Positions 60,553 to 64,000 of a stretch of DNA of 64,000 nt are shown in pieces (position 1 is the stretch's first letter; each line of letters starts with the position of its first letter). The stretch lies in NCBI GenBank assembly GCA_037385685.1, contig JARRMW010000005.1, forward strand, positions 1-64,000, written 5' to 3'. The notes under the pieces are model-generated. The model worked only from the letters and a program-made list of their open reading frames with translations, was not told where the DNA came from and ran no database searches. Source of the stretch: Sva-25 sp037385685. Lineage in GTDB: Bacteria; Pseudomonadota; Gammaproteobacteria; Chromatiales; Chromatiaceae. The translations under genes and the position numbers were made by a program.

Positions 60553-60651
60553 ATCATTTTATTGGTGGTGCTGCCTGTCAAATGAGCACTCCAGCACTTG
60601 CTGCATTCCACAGTAGAGGGCGATTACACACACTGGGAATAAGGGTGTCAA
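60553..60651 (-). promoter_or_regulatory. Two tandem hupB promoters
   Basis: Distal: TTGACA (60646-60651), spacer 17, TGTAAT (60623-60628). Proximal: TTGACA (60576-60581), spacer 17, AATGAT (60553-60558), weaker -10. Both face hupB on the minus strand. The remaining bases up to the lon terminator hairpin carry nothing else I recognise. Confidence 0.6.
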
Positions 60652-60770
60652 GCGTCATTGCCGGCAATTTATGGGCCCCTTCGCGCGCATCTCTCCAGCA
60701 GTAGTACCCAGGGGCTTGATTCAGTGGAGAATTCAACCGGAGTCCTGCTTATCTGATTTTTTTCAAAAGG

Positions 60771-60786
60771 ATGGAATTCCTTCCAT
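60771..60786 (-). terminator. Possible weak terminator after lon
   Basis: Short hairpin ATGGAA ttcc TTCCAT, 23 nt after the lon stop on the minus strand, followed by CCTTTTG. The stem is only 6 bp, so it may be weak. Confidence 0.4.
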
Positions 60787-60808
60787 GGAATGCCACTGCC
60801 TGCCGCCA

Positions 60809-63250
60809 TCAATGCTTGACGACACCGCTCTTCTTGCTGCTGCGGCGCTTTGAAGCCCGCGGCTTTGCTGCCGAAGCTTCCTCGGACTCATCGCCCGGCT
60901 GAGGCATATGCGTCAAGGCCAGATCGAGTACTTCGTCGATCCATTTGACGCTCTTGATTTCAAGCCCTTCCTTGACGTTATCAGGGATCTCTGCAAGGTC
61001 CTTCTCGTTTTCCTGCGGGATCACAACCGTTTTGATGCCGCCACGCAAGGCTGCAAGCAGCTTCTCCTTCAGGCCACCAATAGGAAGGACCTCACCACGC
61101 AGCGTGATCTCGCCGGTCATGGCAACATCGGCACGGACAGGGATTCCCGTCAGGGCAGAAACAAGTGCTGTGCACATCCCGATACCGGCACTTGGGCCAT
61201 CCTTCGGCGTTGCACCCTCCGGAACGTGAATGTGGGCTTCCTGCTTGGTATAGAAATCAGGTGCGATACCGAGTGTTTCAGCACGGCTCCTGACGACTGT
61301 CATGGCCGCATGGATGGACTCCTTCATGACGTCGCCAAGCTGGCCTGTTAACGTCATACCGCCCTTGCCAGGCACGAGTGCAGCCTCGATACGAAGCAGT
61401 TCGCCGCCGACTTCCGTCCAGGCAAGCCCGGTGACCTGACCAACCTGGTCCTGCTCGTCGGCCACACCGAAGCTGAAGCGCCTGACGCCGAGATACCTGT
61501 CGATCTCCTTAGGCGTGACACGTATGGTTTTGGCCTTGCTCTTCTTGAGCAATACATCCTTCACAACCTTGCGGCAGATCTTGGCAATTTCGCGCTCGAG
61601 GTTACGCACACCTGCCTCGCGAGTGTAGTAACGAACGATGTCGCGGATCGCTTCCTCGGTGATCTCGAGCTCTTTTTCCTTGAGACCGTTGTTCTCCTTC
61701 TGCTTTGGTACCAGGTACCGCATGGCAATGTTCGTTTTCTCGTCCTCCGTATATCCGGACAGACGGATCACCTCCATCCGGTCGAGTAGAGCGGGAGGAA
61801 TGTTCATGGTGTTCGCCGTCGCTACGAACATGATCTCGGAGAGATCCACGTCAACCTCCAGGTAGTGGTCCTGGAAGGTATGGTTCTGCTCGGGATCAAG
61901 CACCTCAAGCAAGGCCGAGGCCGGGTCGCCACGGAAATCCATGGCCATCTTGTCGATCTCGTCGAGCAGGAAGAGCGGGTTGCGCGTTTCGATGCGGCTG
62001 AGGTTCTGGACAATCTTCCCTGGCAGTGCACCGATATAGGTACGGCGGTGTCCACGGATTTCGGCCTCGTCACGCACACCGCCAAGGGCCATGCGCACGA
62101 ACTTGCGCCCTGTCGCCTTGGCGATGGACTGGCCAAGCGAAGTCTTGCCGACGCCGGGTGGTCCAACGAGGCACAGAATCGGCCCCTTGAGCTTGCGGAC
62201 ACGCTGCTGCACAGCGAGGTATTCGAGAATGCGTTCCTTGACCTTTTCGAGGCCATAGTGATCGGCATCGAGCACGCCTTCGGCTCGGCCGATGTTGTTG
62301 TTCACACGCGAGCGTTTCTTCCAGGGCACGCTGACCAGAGTGTCGATGTAATTGCGCACCACGGTCGCTTCTGCCGACATTGGTGACATCATCTTGAGCT
62401 TGTTGAGCTCGGTCACGGCCTTTTCCCGGGCCTCTTTCGGCATACCGGCTTTCTCGATGCGCTCCGAGAGTTCCTCGATCTCGTTGGGCGCATCTTCCAT
62501 CTCGCCGAGCTCTTTCTGAATGGCTTTCATTTGCTCATTCAGATAGTACTCGCGCTGGTTCTTCTCCATCTGCTGCTTGACGCGTCCACGGATGCGTTTC
62601 TCAAGCTGCAGAACATCGTTCTCCTCTTCCATCTGTCCCATGAGATGCTCGAGGCGTTGCTGCACATCGGCGACCTCCAGCACACGCTGCTTCTCGTCGA
62701 GCTTCAGGGACATGTGTGCTGCCATGGTGTCAGCCAGCCGGCTCGCGTCATCGATGCTGGCGAGCGACGTCAGCACCTCGGGCGGAACCTTCTTGTTGAG
62801 CTTGACGTACTGGTCAAACATCGAAATTGCAGAGCGCATGAGCACGTCAGTCTCGCGTTCGCCAAGCGTCATGGTTTCTTCCATGCGCTGCGGGGAACTG
62901 CGGTAGAAATCTTCTGTTTCGACAAACTTGCCGACATGCACACGATAGGCACCTTCAACGAGGACCTTCACAGTACCGTCAGGAAGCTTCAGTAGCTGGA
63001 GGATATTCGCCAGAGTGCCGATTTCGTACATTTCGTCGGGACCCGGATCGTCGACATCTGCGCTGCGTTGTGCAACGAGCAGGATCGGCTGGTCATTCTG
63101 GGTAGCATGGTCGAGCGCTCGAATCGATTTCTCGCGGCCCACGAAAAGCGGGATCACCATGTGGGGGTAGACGACGACATCGCGCAGCGGCAGTACGGCA
63201 ACATCCGCTGGTAATTCGACATGACCGCCCTTGGATTTGTGTTTTGCCAT
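60809..63250 (-). CDS. lon: ATP-dependent Lon protease
   Basis: Hexameric cytosolic AAA+ serine-lysine protease for misfolded and regulatory proteins. An N-terminal substrate-binding domain (about 20-215: ELPADVAVLPLRDVVVYPHMVIPLFVGREKS) is followed by the AAA+ domain with GPPGVGKTSLGQSIA (Walker A) and LLDEIDKM (Walker B), then the protease domain with the catalytic Ser in KDGPSAGIGM and Lys in GGLKEKLLAA. At 813 residues it exceeds the E. coli 784 by a basic C-terminal tail (SAAKPRASKRRSSKKSG). GAGAG lies about 6 nt before the ATG. It follows clpX. Confidence 0.96.
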   Translation of the reverse strand: MAKHKSKGGHVELPADVAVLPLRDVVVYPHMVIPLFVGREKSIRALDHATQNDQPILLVAQRSADVDDPGPDEMYEIGTLANILQLLKLPDGTVKVLVEGAYRVHVGKFVETEDFYRSSPQRMEETMTLGERETDVLMRSAISMFDQYVKLNKKVPPEVLTSLASIDDASRLADTMAAHMSLKLDEKQRVLEVADVQQRLEHLMGQMEEENDVLQLEKRIRGRVKQQMEKNQREYYLNEQMKAIQKELGEMEDAPNEIEELSERIEKAGMPKEAREKAVTELNKLKMMSPMSAEATVVRNYIDTLVSVPWKKRSRVNNNIGRAEGVLDADHYGLEKVKERILEYLAVQQRVRKLKGPILCLVGPPGVGKTSLGQSIAKATGRKFVRMALGGVRDEAEIRGHRRTYIGALPGKIVQNLSRIETRNPLFLLDEIDKMAMDFRGDPASALLEVLDPEQNHTFQDHYLEVDVDLSEIMFVATANTMNIPPALLDRMEVIRLSGYTEDEKTNIAMRYLVPKQKENNGLKEKELEITEEAIRDIVRYYTREAGVRNLEREIAKICRKVVKDVLLKKSKAKTIRVTPKEIDRYLGVRRFSFGVADEQDQVGQVTGLAWTEVGGELLRIEAALVPGKGGMTLTGQLGDVMKESIHAAMTVVRSRAETLGIAPDFYTKQEAHIHVPEGATPKDGPSAGIGMCTALVSALTGIPVRADVAMTGEITLRGEVLPIGGLKEKLLAALRGGIKTVVIPQENEKDLAEIPDNVKEGLEIKSVKWIDEVLDLALTHMPQPGDESEEASAAKPRASKRRSSKKSGVVKH

Positions 63251-63347
63251 GAAGCACTCTCTTTAGTTGAGCCCCGGCAAACATTGCCGGGGCCAGGTAA
63301 GAAGGATTGGATGCATCGCGCAGTTAGGTTGCGATGCCTTTACTTGC
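63251..63347. other. clpX-lon gap with two hairpins
   Basis: Contains the stem GCCCCGGC / GCCGGGGC (63271-63278, 63286-63293) and the stem GCATCGC / GCGATGC (63313-63319, 63331-63337). Neither is followed by a U-run on the minus strand. No heat-shock sigma-32 hexamers of the E. coli lon type are recognised. Confidence 0.5.
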
Positions 63348-64000
63348 TCAGTCAGAGACAGCGAGTTGCTGGTCGCCGCCTTCGATGATGATATAGGGGT
63401 CGGTGTCGCCGGATACAACCGTCTCATCGACAACTACTTTGGAAACATCATCCATAGAGGGGAGGTCATACATGGTGTCGAGCAGGATTTGCTCGAGAAT
63501 CGTGCGCAGGCCGCGAGCACCTGTCTTGCGCGCCATGGCCTTGCGGGCAATGGCATAGAGCGCGTCCTCGCGTATCTCGAGTTCCGCACCTTCCATTTCG
63601 AAAAGGCGGGCATACTGCTTGGTCAGGGCATTCCTTGGCTCGGTCAAAATCCGGACAAGCGCCTCTTCGTCAAGCTCCTCGAGTGTGGCAACAACAGGTA
63701 GACGACCGACAAATTCCGGTATGAGTCCGTACTTGATGAGATCCTCGGACTCGACATTGGCGAAGATCTCGCCGAGATTTCTCTCCTCGTCCTTGCTGCG
63801 CACCTCGGCTGAAAAGCCGATGCCGCCCTTCTCGGAACGATCACGGATAACTTTCTCGAGACCGGCAAAAGCGCCGCCGACGATGAAGAGAATGTTGCCC
63901 GTGTTCACCTGCAAAAACTCCTGCTGGGGATGCTTGCGTCCGCCTTGCGGAGGGACAGAGGCGACAGTACCTTCGATCAGTTTCAGCAAAGCCTGCTGGA
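63348..64000 (-). CDS. clpX: ATP-dependent Clp protease ATP-binding subunit ClpX, N-terminal part cut by the window edge
   Basis: AAA+ unfoldase that feeds ClpP. Only the C-terminal half is visible, from the LLKLIEGTVASVPPQGGRKHPQQEF segment (pore-2-like region) through GIGFSAEV, IPEFVGRLPV (Arg-finger region), ALTKQYARLFEMEG and the sensor-2 GARGLRTILEQI motif, ending GGDQQLAVSD. About 200 residues, including the zinc domain and Walker A, lie outside the window. It precedes lon as in E. coli. Confidence 0.94.
   Translation of the reverse strand, partial: QQALLKLIEGTVASVPPQGGRKHPQQEFLQVNTGNILFIVGGAFAGLEKVIRDRSEKGGIGFSAEVRSKDEERNLGEIFANVESEDLIKYGLIPEFVGRLPVVATLEELDEEALVRILTEPRNALTKQYARLFEMEGAELEIREDALYAIARKAMARKTGARGLRTILEQILLDTMYDLPSMDDVSKVVVDETVVSGDTDPYIIIEGGDQQLAVSD

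Overview
This 64 kb window is a stretch of chromosome from a gammaproteobacterium. Gene content and order match the E. coli/Pseudomonas backbone in several blocks: map-glnD divergent from rpsB-tsf-pyrH-frr-uppS-cdsA-dxr-rseP; amiB-mutL-miaA-hfq-hflX-hflK-hflC-DUF2065-(hisZ)-purA; ribB-ribH-nusB-thiL-pgpA; dksA-gluQ; clpX-lon-hupB-ppiD. The DNA is moderately GC-rich. A rhombosortase, a group II truncated globin, a hemerythrin-like protein, RibBX, HisZ and a rhombosortase-type surface system suggest a free-living environmental gammaproteobacterium, perhaps near Chromatiales-type sulfur oxidisers. That placement is inference; I cannot name a genus.

Layout. 1-7 kb (minus): translation factors, lipid and isoprenoid genes, and the periplasmic protease RseP, cut by the left edge. 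7.1-10.5 kb (plus): map and glnD. 10.6-21.5 kb (minus): the hfl/mutL superoperon with hisZ and purA. 21.7-31.9 kb: mixed accessory and repair genes (hemerythrin-like, cupin, mutS, rhombosortase, dsbC, xerD, ogt, a cation/proton antiporter, dksA with a lysine-rich tail, gluQ, truncated globin). 32-38 kb (minus): pabB, pgpA, thiL, nusB, ribH, ribBX and hemE (folate, phospholipid, thiamine, riboflavin, haem). 38-41 kb: gamma carbonic anhydrase, a convergent response regulator and REC-HPt pair, sprT. 41-45 kb: metH. 45-54 kb: an L,D-transpeptidase with MepM-type modules, an MFS transporter, ybaK, an unknown 149-residue protein, a DHH phosphoesterase, and the ybbP/ybbA/tesA cluster. 54.1-54.9 kb: a nest of inverted intergenic repeats around a small DUF3820 gene. 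54.9-64 kb (minus): glnS, gltX, ppiD, tRNA-Asp, a 3' tRNA remnant, hupB, lon and the C-terminal part of clpX, cut by the right edge.

No prophage, insertion sequence, CRISPR array or defence island is visible. I do not see a complete novel system. The most unusual items are: the L,D-transpeptidase carrying two copies of a module normally attached to MepM-like M23 endopeptidases; a hemerythrin-like protein with only two histidines; DksA with a histone H1-like tail; an isolated REC-HPt/response-regulator pair with no kinase nearby; a small unknown protein with its own palindrome and terminator; the repeat nest around DUF3820; and a tRNA 3' half lying between hupB and tRNA-Asp.
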